From a virus: a DNA stretch of 32,881 bases. The stretch's first letter is position 1. Each line of letters opens with the position of its first letter. The stretch lies in the IMG/VR virus record IMGVR_UViG_3300044998_000247, positions 1-32,881 of that record; one strand, written 5' to 3'. Positions 6,652-14,194 of this stretch are shown here, in pieces. The notes below the pieces were generated by a model. It had not been told where the DNA came from. It saw nothing but the letters and a program-made list of their open reading frames with translations, and made no database searches. The translations under genes were made by a program, and so were the position numbers.

Positions 6652-8252
6652 GCGTACTCCTTGGCAACTTTCGTGATGTGGCTGATGAGTGACGAGCAGA
6701 TGCGGCCGAAGTCGCTGGCCCGGTAGAGTACGGCGCGGCGGTTGGTGCCGGCCGGCTGAATGCCCATCCGATTCATCAGATCCTGGGTCACGGCAAACCC
6801 GAGACGGGCGCTGATTTCTCCGAGTGTCAGGCGGGCGCCATCATCCTCAGATGGCGCGGCGGCGAATTGGGCTTCCCTCGTGGCATCAACGGCAGGGGCG
6901 AGATCTTGAGCAGGGACCTCCTCGCTGCGCTGAGCCTGGGCAGCTTCGCGTGCTTTGCGGGCTTCTTCATCCTGCCGGATGCGCAACTCAAGCAGGGCTT
7001 GGAAGTCTTCCTTGGGCTTGGCCCCGACAAGGCCGAAGTCGGGAAACAAGCTGGCGTGCGGCTCTGCCAGGGCCCAGTTTGAGGCGTATGCCTGGGCCAA
7101 CTGAGAGGCGGTGAGCTTCGCTGCAACCAGTGCGGCGTCAACCTTCTCCCGGCACGATGCCACGGTCTTAAGCCCCTTCATGGCGCCCAAGAAATCGACG
7201 CTCGTCGCTGTCACCCAGGGCTTCGGAAGTGAAGAGTTGAGTTCGGCAACGTGGGCGGCGAGTTGCCTGGATGCTTCTGCTGCAATCTCTGCGCGGATCT
7301 GGTCCTTGCGTTGCTGAACCAGCTTCGTCAGGGTCAGCCTCTTCTGGCGCAATTGCTCCTTAATGTGGTCAATGGTCCGGAAAAGTTCGTCAATCGTCGC
7401 AGTCTGCGCCAAGACCTGGGACTTCACAAGCTCAAGTTTCTCCTCACCGTCTGCGCAAAACTTGACCGTCTGATCTGCATCGGCAAAGTCTTGATCGGTG
7501 ACAAGATCAGTCTTGATAGAGGCGATGAACTGCTCTGCTGCCTCCTTGAAAGCCCCCAAATTCGCCTGGACGACACGCCCCTCCACCTGCACCACCAAGG
7601 CGGGCAGGGCCTGGATAGCGTTTCCGACAACTTCTGCCTTGGCTTCGGCCAGTTCATGGGTCTCCAAGTCACGCTCGAACTGTTCCCAGGCCAAGACGAT
7701 GCGCTCGCGCAGTTCTGGGTCGGATTGGTACATGCAGTGACGGGCTTCGATCAGCTTGTCGCCCTCCCACTTGCTGGCCGTGAAGAGGCAGGTCTTGCCG
7801 CCACACACCATAAGCTGGTGCTCCATCTGCGCACGGTAGTGGATCGGCAGGCAGGCGCCGACCTCCGGCCCCCCGACAACACCGAACGGCAGGACTGCTC
7901 GAAGATCATCGTTCAGGGTCTTGTGTTCCCAGGGTAGATCTTCCGCGAGGTTCAGGCCGTCAAATGACGCAGACCAAGGCCCATTAACCCCCGTGACGGG
8001 ATAGAGGTCTTCGCCGATGATTTCTTCGGCGATTGCCCGTGCCTTGGCTTCGAAAGCGTGGCCGTCATCAAACCGTCGCTGCTGGCTGGCCGAAATTTCG
8101 GGTTTGATGCCGAACTTGCGTTCGTCCAGCAGTTGAGCCCGCGTGCGGTAGGGAGAGACGCCAAGAACCACAGGCGTGTCTGATGCGTTGCGCGCGGTCG
8201 CCCGGTGGGCGTGCCATTCGGGGGAGCCTTGAATAAGGTTGAGGGTTTCCAT
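6648..8252 (-). CDS. YqaJ-type phage recombination exonuclease with long C-terminal extension
   Basis: 534 residues. The first ~230 are a lambda-exonuclease-like YqaJ domain: GSPEWHAHRATARNASD at the start, then Glu68 (HAFEAKAR), Asp98 (SASFDGL) and the Glu109-x-Lys111 pair (WEHKT), the PD-(D/E)XK metal-binding set. It should resect double-strand ends 5' to 3' so the adjacent annealing protein can load. About residues 230-350 are predicted coiled coil. The last ~60 residues (LTLGEISARLGFAVTQDLMNRMGI...) look like a helix-turn-helix with a trailing DNA-contact region. Most YqaJ proteins are shorter, so the extension is notable. It starts 6 bases after the stop of the annealing gene. Confidence 0.9.
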   Translation of the reverse strand: METLNLIQGSPEWHAHRATARNASDTPVVLGVSPYRTRAQLLDERKFGIKPEISASQQRRFDDGHAFEAKARAIAEEIIGEDLYPVTGVNGPWSASFDGLNLAEDLPWEHKTLNDDLRAVLPFGVVGGPEVGACLPIHYRAQMEHQLMVCGGKTCLFTASKWEGDKLIEARHCMYQSDPELRERIVLAWEQFERDLETHELAEAKAEVVGNAIQALPALVVQVEGRVVQANLGAFKEAAEQFIASIKTDLVTDQDFADADQTVKFCADGEEKLELVKSQVLAQTATIDELFRTIDHIKEQLRQKRLTLTKLVQQRKDQIRAEIAAEASRQLAAHVAELNSSLPKPWVTATSVDFLGAMKGLKTVASCREKVDAALVAAKLTASQLAQAYASNWALAEPHASLFPDFGLVGAKPKEDFQALLELRIRQDEEARKAREAAQAQRSEEVPAQDLAPAVDATREAQFAAAPSEDDGARLTLGEISARLGFAVTQDLMNRMGIQPAGTNRRAVLYRASDFGRICSSLISHITKVAKEYA

Positions 8253-8258
8253 TGATGA

Positions 8259-8990
8259 TCAGTCTTTCTTGTCCAAATCGAGCAGTTGCTTTTGCTGCTC
8301 AGGCGTGAATGTGTTTTTGGTCTGAAACTTGGCCAGAAGCCCGGCTCCGGTCTGCTTGCCGCTTTCCACCAGGGCGCGCCACGCCGGGAGGTTGGCGTCG
8401 AATTTGTCCTGTGGGTAGGGCTCTGGCGCTGGCCTGTGTGCCTCGTTTCGATCCTGCGCCGATTGATCTTCATCGTCGCTGGACTCGCGTTCGCGGTGCA
8501 GATCAGCCTTGCTCCAAAGTTCCAGGGCCAAGCCGAACCGCATGGCGGCATTTCGGATGGCGTCTCCAATGACTTCTTTTTCCCGGTCACCCGGAGAACT
8601 TGCCGAATTAGACTTCGGCGCCGCGTTTCCGTACCCGAGGCGGGTCACGCCACACACGGTCAGCCTGATCCACAGGCCCCCTTGCTCATCAAACCGTGGG
8701 AGCCCCTCCGGCGTGAATGCCAGCGGTTCCCAGTTCCAGAAGGGATCAGCTTCCAACAGCAGATGAGTTGCTGCCGCGTGGCCGACGTAGGCCAGGTGGA
8801 CCACATTCGGGTGGTGAAAGCCGCCGCACACATCGCAGCGGATTTTCTGCTCACGTGGGCACTCACTTTGAGCCTTTGTGGGCTTCGGTAGCGGGCTGAT
8901 GAGGTGCTCTGGAACTCGCTCGCGCAGCTTGGCCAGGCCAGGCGGAATCGCAGGCGTCTGCGGATTGGCCGCAGCTTGATGGTCTGACAT
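8259..8990 (-). CDS. Rad52/Sak-like single-strand annealing protein
   Basis: 243 residues, first gene of the leftward operon, started at an ATG with AGGAG 8 bases upstream. The core GLWIRLTVCGVTRLGYGNA, followed by GDREKEVIGDAIRNAAMRFGLALELW, is the pattern of Rad52-superfamily phage annealing proteins (Sak/DUF1071/Erf-like). An N-terminal segment KIRCDVCGGFHHPNVVH could bind zinc. The C-terminal 90 residues are acidic and disordered, then helical, as expected of a tail that recruits partners such as SSB. It would anneal complementary strands after resection by the YqaJ nuclease encoded next. Confidence 0.82.
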   Translation of the reverse strand: MSDHQAAANPQTPAIPPGLAKLRERVPEHLISPLPKPTKAQSECPREQKIRCDVCGGFHHPNVVHLAYVGHAAATHLLLEADPFWNWEPLAFTPEGLPRFDEQGGLWIRLTVCGVTRLGYGNAAPKSNSASSPGDREKEVIGDAIRNAAMRFGLALELWSKADLHRERESSDDEDQSAQDRNEAHRPAPEPYPQDKFDANLPAWRALVESGKQTGAGLLAKFQTKNTFTPEQQKQLLDLDKKD

Positions 8991-9027
8991 CAGGGTGCTC
9001 CTGGGTTGTCGATTGTTCGGTAGCGCA

Positions 9028-9055
9028 AGTTTAGCATCGTCAAACAGGAATGCAA
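9028..9055 (-). promoter_or_regulatory. Candidate leftward early promoter with 17-bp imperfect palindromic operator
   Basis: On the minus strand TTGCAT (9050-9055) and TAAACT (9028-9033) lie 16 bases apart, upstream of the annealing protein gene. The segment GTTTAGC-ATC-GTCAAAC (9029-9045) is an imperfect dyad covering the -10 and spacer. A closely similar block occurs at 22691-22719, which supports a shared phage promoter or operator. Confidence 0.5.
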
Positions 9056-9059
9056 GAGG

Positions 9060-9087
9060 TTGCGTTCTGCTGAGGTTGTGCTACGAT
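9060..9087 (+). promoter_or_regulatory. Candidate rightward early promoter
   Basis: TTGCGT (9060-9065), a 16-base spacer ending in TGC, and TACGAT (9082-9087) form a weak sigma-70 site with an extended -10 (TGCTACGAT). It would start a leader of about 140 bases in front of the replication gene. Confidence 0.35.
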
Positions 9088-9102
9088 TCTTTCTCCATCG
9101 CA

Positions 9103-9220
9103 CCACTGGCCTGACAAGCCAGTGGATCATGCAACGGTAGAGCGTTCAGGGTGGAGGGCTGCAACCGTAAGGCCAGCGCCCCCATCTACCGGGGGGTTGT
9201 CAGCTCCACACCCTGAGCGC
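9103..9220 (+). promoter_or_regulatory. Strongly structured 5' leader of the replication operon
   Basis: Two elements are visible. The first is a perfect 8-bp hairpin, CCACTGGC (9103-9110) with GCCAGTGG (9118-9125). The second is a long nested stem: GCGTTCAGGG (9142-9151) pairs with CCCTGAGCGC (9211-9220) with a single G-U, TGGAG (9152-9156) with CTCCA (9204-9208), GCTGCAACC (9158-9166) with GGTTGTCAGC (9195-9204), and CCCCC (9179-9183) with GGGGG (9191-9195). The outer stem ends exactly where the AGGAG ribosome site begins (9221-9225). This suggests translational or attenuation control. No known riboswitch class is recognised. Confidence 0.6.
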
Positions 9221-9230
9221 AGGAGATCCT

Positions 9231-9692
9231 ATGAACCCTGCACTTCTGGCGAGCATCAACGGCTCGCGACTCTCGAAGTCTCACAAGGCCGTTCTGCGCG
9301 AACTGGCCCGCCTCCACGAGAAACACGGCGGAGCCCCCCTCAACCCATCCATCTACAGGCTGGCATCTAAGCTGGACCTGAGCGACAGCACTGTCCGACT
9401 GGCGTTCCGAAAACTCACAGAGCTTGGGGTGCTCAAGTTGGTCGGGCAACTGTCCACCGGAAACCATCCGAGTGTCTATCGATTCTGTGAGCAAGCTGTG
9501 GATAAGCTGTGGAAAAGTAACCATGCCTCCCAGCGAAATCGCTGTGTAAAACGTTCTCCAGCGAAATCGCTGGGTGGCGACCCAGTGAAATCACTGGGGA
9601 ATATATATAAGGAACGCACTGCCACATGTAAAAGAGCCATGGCCAAGGAAAGAATGAATGTTGTGGTCTTGCCTGTGGATAAGTCAGCATGA
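9231..9692 (+). CDS. Winged-helix replication initiator (O-like)
   Basis: 153 residues, started at an ATG with AGGAG five bases upstream. The N-terminal ~80 residues form a winged helix: KSHKAVLRELARLHEKHGG, then YRLASKLDLSDSTVRLAFRK as helix-turn-helix, and LGVLKLVGQ as strand and wing. The C-terminal half is basic and low in complexity. The DNA encoding it carries two perfect DnaA boxes, one relaxed box and three dyad repeats, as in phages where the origin lies inside the initiator gene. It should bind the origin and recruit the helicase encoded next. The helicase ATG overlaps its stop. Confidence 0.75.
   Translation: MNPALLASINGSRLSKSHKAVLRELARLHEKHGGAPLNPSIYRLASKLDLSDSTVRLAFRKLTELGVLKLVGQLSTGNHPSVYRFCEQAVDKLWKSNHASQRNRCVKRSPAKSLGGDPVKSLGNIYKERTATCKRAMAKERMNVVVLPVDKSA
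9497..9682. other. Candidate replication origin inside the initiator gene
   Basis: TGTGGATAA, the exact complement of the DnaA box TTATCCACA, occurs at 9497-9505 and 9674-9682. TGTGGAAAA at 9508-9516 fits the relaxed box. Between them lie three dyads CAG(C/T)GA-AA-TC(G/A)CTG at 9531-9544, 9559-9572 and 9583-9596, followed at once by an 11-base A/T-only stretch (9600-9610) suited to unwinding. Confidence 0.7.
9531..9598. repeat. Three dyad-symmetric iterons
   Basis: Each copy is a 14-bp dyad with 6-bp arms around AA. Copies two and three have arms extended to 7 and 8 bp. In copy three both arms change together (CAGCGA to CAGTGA, TCGCTG to TCACTG), preserving symmetry. Spacings are 28 and 24 bases, so copy one is read in a different codon phase. 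The conservation is therefore in DNA and not in protein. Confidence 0.8.
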
Positions 9693-12289
9693 TTGAACTC
9701 AGAGAACACCAGAAAACCGCCGTGGCAATGATGAGAGAGCGGATCAAGGATGGGGTGAAGCGATTGGTTCTGATGGCGCCTTGTTCTTTCGGCAAGTGCC
9801 ACGCCAAAGGAACCAGGGTTGTGATGGCCGATGGGACAACCAAGGCCGTTGAAGATGTAAAGGTGGGCGATCAACTCCTTGGCCCTGATGGGGGCGTGCG
9901 CAACGTGCTGTCGCTTGGGCGAGGTAGGGAAGAGATGTTCAGGGTTGTGCAGCGGCGCGGCGATTCCTACGTCGTGAACAAGTCGCACATCCTCTCACTG
10001 GTGGCGACCGGGAGGGATGCGATCGTCTTGCCTGATGGGCGTCGCGTTATGGACGGAGACATCGTGGCCATGCCGCTGGTGGACTTCATGGCCGGCGGCA
10101 AGACTTTGCGCGCCGGCATGAAGGGCTGGCGGCCATCTGAGCCCATTGAGTTCCCGATGGCGAAGAGGCAAGCCCTTCCCGTTCCGCCGTACATCATGGG
10201 GGCGTGGATTGGAGATGGTTTGCGTGGTCTTGCTGCGATCAGCAAGCCCCCGTGCAAGTTGATCGACGAATGGCGTGAGTGGGGCCGCTTGCTTGGGTGT
10301 GGTAGCCGCGTCAACGACTCCAACGGCACACGCTGTCAGACGGTATTCCTCACCACGGGGCGATCTGGAGCCAGTAATCCCTGCGTGGACGCAATCAGGG
10401 CGACGGGGGCATTGGAAAGCAAGGCCATTCCTCGCGCCTACCTTGAGGCATCTGTGCGCGATAGGATGGAGTTGCTTGCTGGATTGCTTGATTCGGATGG
10501 GCACTGCCGTTCCGTGGGTTACGAGTTCTCCCAGAAAGACGAGGCAGTCATCCGAGACTTCGCTTTTCTGGCCAGGTCGCTTGGCTTTGCGTGCACGATA
10601 CGCAGAGAGCGCAAAGGGGTTGCCGGTTCTGGGAGAACGGATTGGTACTGGCGTGCGATCTTGGGGGGAGACTGCCACAAGATCCCGTGCAGGGACAAGA
10701 TTGCACAGCCACGAGCCAGCACGCGCAGGCATTGGGTTGACGGCATTCGAGAGATTGTGCCGCTTGGCGTGGACGACTACTATGGATTCACGCTCGACGC
10801 AGATCACCTCTACCTGCTGGAAGATTTCACGGTGGCGCACAACACCCTCACGGCAGCCTTCATGGCCAAGTCTGCTTCTGGCCGTGGTAAGCGGTTCATG
10901 TTCATCTGCGACCGCATTGAACTGATCGACCAAGCCAGCCGCGCTTTTGATGCCATGGGGATTGATCACGGCATCATTCAGGCGAGCCATCCGCGCGAGA
11001 ACCAAGCCAAGCCAGTACAGATTGCCAGCATCCAGACCCTGGCCGCGCGACGCCGCAGAGCAGAGCGGATCGCCAAGAAGGAGGAGGAGGGGAGAACCAT
11101 AGGGCTGAACGAATCCATGCTTGCGATGGTTCCACAGGCGGATGTGTACGTGGTGGACGAGTGCCACACCGTGTTTTCTGAGCATGTGGAACTCATCAAG
11201 CAGAATCCCGAAGCCGTGTTCATTGGCCTGAGCGCTACCCCATGGACCAAGGGGCTTGGCAAGCTCTACCAAGAGGTTGTCATGCCCATCACCGTGCCAG
11301 AATTGATTGATCAGGGATGGCTTATCGAGCCCGTGGTGTACGGCCCACAATCCCCCGACTTGTCCGGCGTGCGCGTGGTGGCAGGTGAGTATCACGAGGA
11401 TGACCTAGAGAAGGCCGTCAACAAACCCCACATCGTAGGCGGCATTGTGGAGCACTGGCTGAGGCTTGCGGCCGGAGAGCCAACCATCTGCTTTGCGGTG
11501 AACGTCGCCCACAGCAAGGCCATTGTGGAGGCGTTTCAGAGGGTTGGTGTTGCGGCCGAGCACATTGACGGCTACGAACGTGATGCAGAGGCCAGGCGAG
11601 ACAAGATCAACCGATTCCGCAGGGGTGAAATCACGATCCTGTCATCGGTCGATATCCTGTCCAAAGGGTTTGATTACCCCGGTGTTCGATGCGAGATCAT
11701 GGCACGGCCCACCAAATCAAAGATGCTGTTCATCCAGCAGGTGGGAAGGGTCATGCGGATCGACCCGGAATCAGGGAAGGACAGGGCCTTAATCCTGGAT
11801 CATGCTGGCAACCACGAGCGCCTGGGCTTTGTCACTGACCCCATGTGCACCACACTGGACGATGGCAAGAAAGCCAAGGCCAGCGTGCGCAAGGAAAAAG
11901 AGAAGCCCGAGCAGCTACCCAAACCATGCCCAAGCTGCACGTTCATGAAACCGGCCGGTGTTCACAAATGCCCGGAATGCGGGTTCGAGCCGGTCAAGCC
12001 GCACGGGGTAGTGGAGACAGACGGAGAACTCAAGCAGCTTACAAAGAAGGCCAGGGCAAAGGCCACCATGGACGACAAGCAATCGGTCTACAGCCAACTT
12101 ATTCATGTGCGCAGAGAGAAGGGATACGCGCCAGGGTGGGCAGCGCACGCTTACCGAGAATTGTTCGGCGTGTGGCCGAGGGGTTTGTCTGAAGTACCAA
12201 AGTCACCCGAGCCTGCGGTGATAAGTTGGCTGAAGGCCAGAAACATCCGCAGAGCAAAGGCAAAGAGCAGGCAGCAGCATGCGCAGTAA
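9689..12289 (+). CDS. DEAD/DEAH-box (SF2) replicative helicase containing an intein
   Basis: 866 residues before splicing, 517 after. Residues 1-36 and 386-866 join to restore the ATP-binding motif APCSFGK-T. Later motifs are DECH (490-493), SATPW, and the helicase C-terminal block SVDILSKGFDYP...QQVGRVMRID. Near residues 747-766 two CxxC pairs (CPSC, CPEC) form a likely zinc ribbon. The family is the Res/type III-like helicases used by many phages in replication. It follows the initiator by ATGA overlap and its 3' end overlaps the primase start, so the three form a replication set. The internal segment is a complete intein, described separately. Confidence 0.92.
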   Translation: MIELREHQKTAVAMMRERIKDGVKRLVLMAPCSFGKCHAKGTRVVMADGTTKAVEDVKVGDQLLGPDGGVRNVLSLGRGREEMFRVVQRRGDSYVVNKSHILSLVATGRDAIVLPDGRRVMDGDIVAMPLVDFMAGGKTLRAGMKGWRPSEPIEFPMAKRQALPVPPYIMGAWIGDGLRGLAAISKPPCKLIDEWREWGRLLGCGSRVNDSNGTRCQTVFLTTGRSGASNPCVDAIRATGALESKAIPRAYLEASVRDRMELLAGLLDSDGHCRSVGYEFSQKDEAVIRDFAFLARSLGFACTIRRERKGVAGSGRTDWYWRAILGGDCHKIPCRDKIAQPRASTRRHWVDGIREIVPLGVDDYYGFTLDADHLYLLEDFTVAHNTLTAAFMAKSASGRGKRFMFICDRIELIDQASRAFDAMGIDHGIIQASHPRENQAKPVQIASIQTLAARRRRAERIAKKEEEGRTIGLNESMLAMVPQADVYVVDECHTVFSEHVELIKQNPEAVFIGLSATPWTKGLGKLYQEVVMPITVPELIDQGWLIEPVVYGPQSPDLSGVRVVAGEYHEDDLEKAVNKPHIVGGIVEHWLRLAAGEPTICFAVNVAHSKAIVEAFQRVGVAAEHIDGYERDAEARRDKINRFRRGEITILSSVDILSKGFDYPGVRCEIMARPTKSKMLFIQQVGRVMRIDPESGKDRALILDHAGNHERLGFVTDPMCTTLDDGKKAKASVRKEKEKPEQLPKPCPSCTFMKPAGVHKCPECGFEPVKPHGVVETDGELKQLTKKARAKATMDDKQSVYSQLIHVRREKGYAPGWAAHAYRELFGVWPRGLSEVPKSPEPAVISWLKARNIRRAKAKSRQQHAQ
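9797..10843 (+). mobile_element. Intein with LAGLIDADG homing endonuclease, inserted in the helicase Walker A motif
   Basis: 349 residues from Cys37 to Asn385 of the precursor. Block A is CHAKGTRVVMADGTTKAVED, a Hint-type start with nucleophile Cys1. Block F/G is YGFTLDADHLYLLEDF then TVAHN, ending in the expected His-Asn, with Thr as the +1 residue. Two LAGLIDADG motifs are visible, IMGAWIGDGL and LLAGLLDSDG, with the spacing of a single-chain homing endonuclease. All splicing residues are present, so it should be active. It sits between Lys and Thr of the P-loop, a position where inactivating losses are purged. Confidence 0.93.
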
Positions 12290-13202
12290 AACGGCAGAAC
12301 TGGCACACGGCAAGTGGCCGCAAATCCTCCATCACTTGGCGGGCCTGGACGAGAAGCAACTGAGCGGCAAGCACGCGCATTGCCCGATGTGCACAGGCAA
12401 GCGAAGTTTTCGCTTTGACGACAAAGGAGGAGAAGGCGGGTGGATATGCTCGCACTGCGGAGCAGGCAAGGGCTTCAAGTTGCTTCAGGCTGTCACCGGA
12501 TGGGACTTTGCAAAAGCTGCCAGCGAAGTAGACAAGATCCTTGGCAATCTTCCCGCCAAACCAGAACGAACCGGCCCGAGCGACGAGGAGATTGTCCAAG
12601 CCCTACGCAAAGTGCAGAACCTTCGCCGACCAATCGCCGAGGGAGGTCCGGTGGATTTGTACCTGAGAAGCAGAGGATTGGCACCGAATCCGGCATTGTC
12701 CCAGGCTATCCTCTACGAGCAAGAGAGTGGGATGAAATGGCCCACCATGGTGGCGAAGTTCGTCAATGCCGAAGGCAAGCCGGTAACTTGGCATCGCACC
12801 TACCTGACCCAAGACGGAAAGAAGGCCCCTATTGAGTCGCCGCGCAAGGTCATGACATGCCTTGGCGAGATGAACGGCGGCGCGGTCAGACTGGCTCCAG
12901 CCGCCCAACTCATGGGGGTAGCTGAGGGCATTGAGACAGCCATGTCAGCGTCAATCCTGTTTGGCATCCCGGTTTGGGCTTGCCTGAATGCAGGAATGAT
13001 GGAGTGCTGGAATCCTCCCGAGGTGTGCACTGAGGTGGTGGTGTTTGGGGATAACGATGAGAACTACACCGGGCAGGCTGCGGCATTTGCTCTTGCAAAA
13101 CGGCTGTCTGTGCGCAAGAATCCCCTCAAGGTCCAAGTCGAGATCCCGACAGAGGTGGGTGCCGATTGGAACGATGTCTTGATGAACAAGCTTAAGAAGT
13201 AG
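12279..13202 (+). CDS. Zinc-finger and Toprim DNA primase
   Basis: 307 residues. The N-terminus has a zinc-binding domain with Cys35-x2-Cys38 (HCPMC) and Cys57-x2-Cys60 (ICSHC), as in P4-alpha/T7-like primases. The C-terminal part is a Toprim domain with Glu216 (VAEGIET) and Asp258-Asn-Asp260 (VVVFGDNDEN), the metal-binding acidic residues. No helicase domain is fused, so it probably works with the separate helicase upstream. The ATG at 12279 lies inside the last codons of the helicase gene. It ends 20 bases before the next small gene. Confidence 0.9.
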   Translation: MRSKTAELAHGKWPQILHHLAGLDEKQLSGKHAHCPMCTGKRSFRFDDKGGEGGWICSHCGAGKGFKLLQAVTGWDFAKAASEVDKILGNLPAKPERTGPSDEEIVQALRKVQNLRRPIAEGGPVDLYLRSRGLAPNPALSQAILYEQESGMKWPTMVAKFVNAEGKPVTWHRTYLTQDGKKAPIESPRKVMTCLGEMNGGAVRLAPAAQLMGVAEGIETAMSASILFGIPVWACLNAGMMECWNPPEVCTEVVVFGDNDENYTGQAAAFALAKRLSVRKNPLKVQVEIPTEVGADWNDVLMNKLKK

Positions 13203-13222
13203 GCAATACGCCCGGAGGATTC

Positions 13223-13516
13223 ATGAGCGCCTGGAAGATCGCTATTCGCCGCCTGTACGAACTGGATGGCTTGGCCACGACTGAGCAGGTGTGCGGGAAT
13301 ATTCCTGGGCTGGCCAACATCTATGAGCCCATCAAGCGATTGCGGGATCTTGGGCTGGTTGAGCCTGCGACGGGTGTAGGCAGAAACCAAGTCTGCCGCA
13401 TCACGCCGTTGGGCCGTGCATTCGTAGAGGGCCGGGCCGAGTTGGAAAAGCGTCCAGCGAATTTTCGTCGCGGTCGGCCTCATGATGTCATTCGTATGCT
13501 GGACGAGGCGAAATGA
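13223..13516 (+). CDS. Small winged-helix regulator-like protein
   Basis: 97 residues. IAIRRLYELDGLATTEQVCGNIPGLANIYEPIKRLRDLGLVEPA reads as a winged helix in which the second and third helices would contact DNA and a short wing follows (VCRITPLGRAFVEG). The C-terminal tail is basic. GGAGG lies 6 bases before the ATG, and the stop overlaps the ninB ATG. No named family. Confidence 0.65.
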   Translation: MSAWKIAIRRLYELDGLATTEQVCGNIPGLANIYEPIKRLRDLGLVEPATGVGRNQVCRITPLGRAFVEGRAELEKRPANFRRGRPHDVIRMLDEAK

Positions 13517-13974
13517 GCGACCACCAAACCCTGGTGCTTGGCACCGTACAGCAAGCCGCTCAGCAACTGCCGCAGGTGTGGGCCTGGATCAAAGCCATGC
13601 TGATGGCAGGTCACAGGCTGGTGCTTGAGGTACGCCAGGAAACGCGCAGCCATGCACAGAACCGACTGCTGCACTCCCGCATCGGCGACATCGCCCGTCA
13701 GGTGGAGTGGTGCGGCAAGAAGCGCGACATCGACACCTGGAAGCGACTGCTTACTGCGGCCTGGCTTCGCTCCCGTGGAGAGTCTGTGGAGTTGCTCCCG
13801 GCTATTGATGGGCACGGGGTTGACGTGGTTTTTCGCCACACGTCCAAGCTGACGCGGGCCGAGTGCGCGGAATTGTCGGAGTACATCCTGGCCTGGGGCG
13901 ACGAGCGTGGCGTCGAGTGGCGGCCTGCCAGCCTTGGCCCCGAATGGGCCGGTCTGATGGAGGAGGCAGCGTGA
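13513..13974 (+). CDS. ninB: NinB-like recombination protein
   Basis: 153 residues matching the NinB family of lambdoid nin regions. Landmarks are KAMLMAGHRLVLEVRQETRSHAQNRLLHSRIGDIARQVEWCGKKRDIDTWKRLLTAAW, split here only by low-similarity positions, and the C-terminal ECAELSEYILAWGDERGVEW. NinB (Orf) binds single-stranded DNA and acts with SSB as a mediator in recombination, standing in for RecFOR. The gene is coupled by ATGA to the upstream regulator and by GTGA to the zinc-ribbon frame that follows. NinG is encoded further downstream, separated by the accessory block. Confidence 0.9.
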   Translation: MSDHQTLVLGTVQQAAQQLPQVWAWIKAMLMAGHRLVLEVRQETRSHAQNRLLHSRIGDIARQVEWCGKKRDIDTWKRLLTAAWLRSRGESVELLPAIDGHGVDVVFRHTSKLTRAECAELSEYILAWGDERGVEWRPASLGPEWAGLMEEAA

Positions 13975-14194
13975 CTCGATGTGTTCGCTGCAACAAGCCA
14001 CTAACCAGGCCCGCGATTTCAATCCCGGTGCGAGGTGGTCCCAACATTGGGGGCCAAAGTGCGCCAGGAGTGCCGGACTCCTGAAGCCCGGCGTCAGAAC
14101 CAAAAAACCTCAGCCCCAGAATCAGGAACCAGACCCGCGTCAGATGACGCTTGAACTGGCTTTGGGATCTAGTGATGGGGCCCCGTCAACATGA
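13971..14194 (+). pseudogene. Small zinc-ribbon protein with an interrupted reading frame
   Basis: Read from the GTG at 13971, overlapping the ninB stop, the product starts MTRCVRCNKPLTRPAISIPV and ends at 14084. From about 14050 the -1 frame continues with GPKCARSAGLLKPG, which is the expected second half of such phage zinc ribbons, and runs to 14194. One extra G in the G5 run at about 14049-14053 would restore a single protein of about 75 residues with Cys pairs on both sides. It may be a true frameshift, a sequencing error in the G-run, or programmed slippage. The 3' end overlaps the converging repressor gene. Confidence 0.6.

Noticed and set aside
9121-9210. tRNA-like segment (GGTAGAGC resembling a D-arm)
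   Set aside because: No T-arm GGTTCGA sequence, no acceptor stem and no clear anticodon arm were found. The folding is better explained by the nested leader stem.
9995-11395. A 466-codon minus-strand frame antisense to the helicase and intein
   Set aside because: It runs opposite to well-supported helicase and intein motifs and has no domain of its own.
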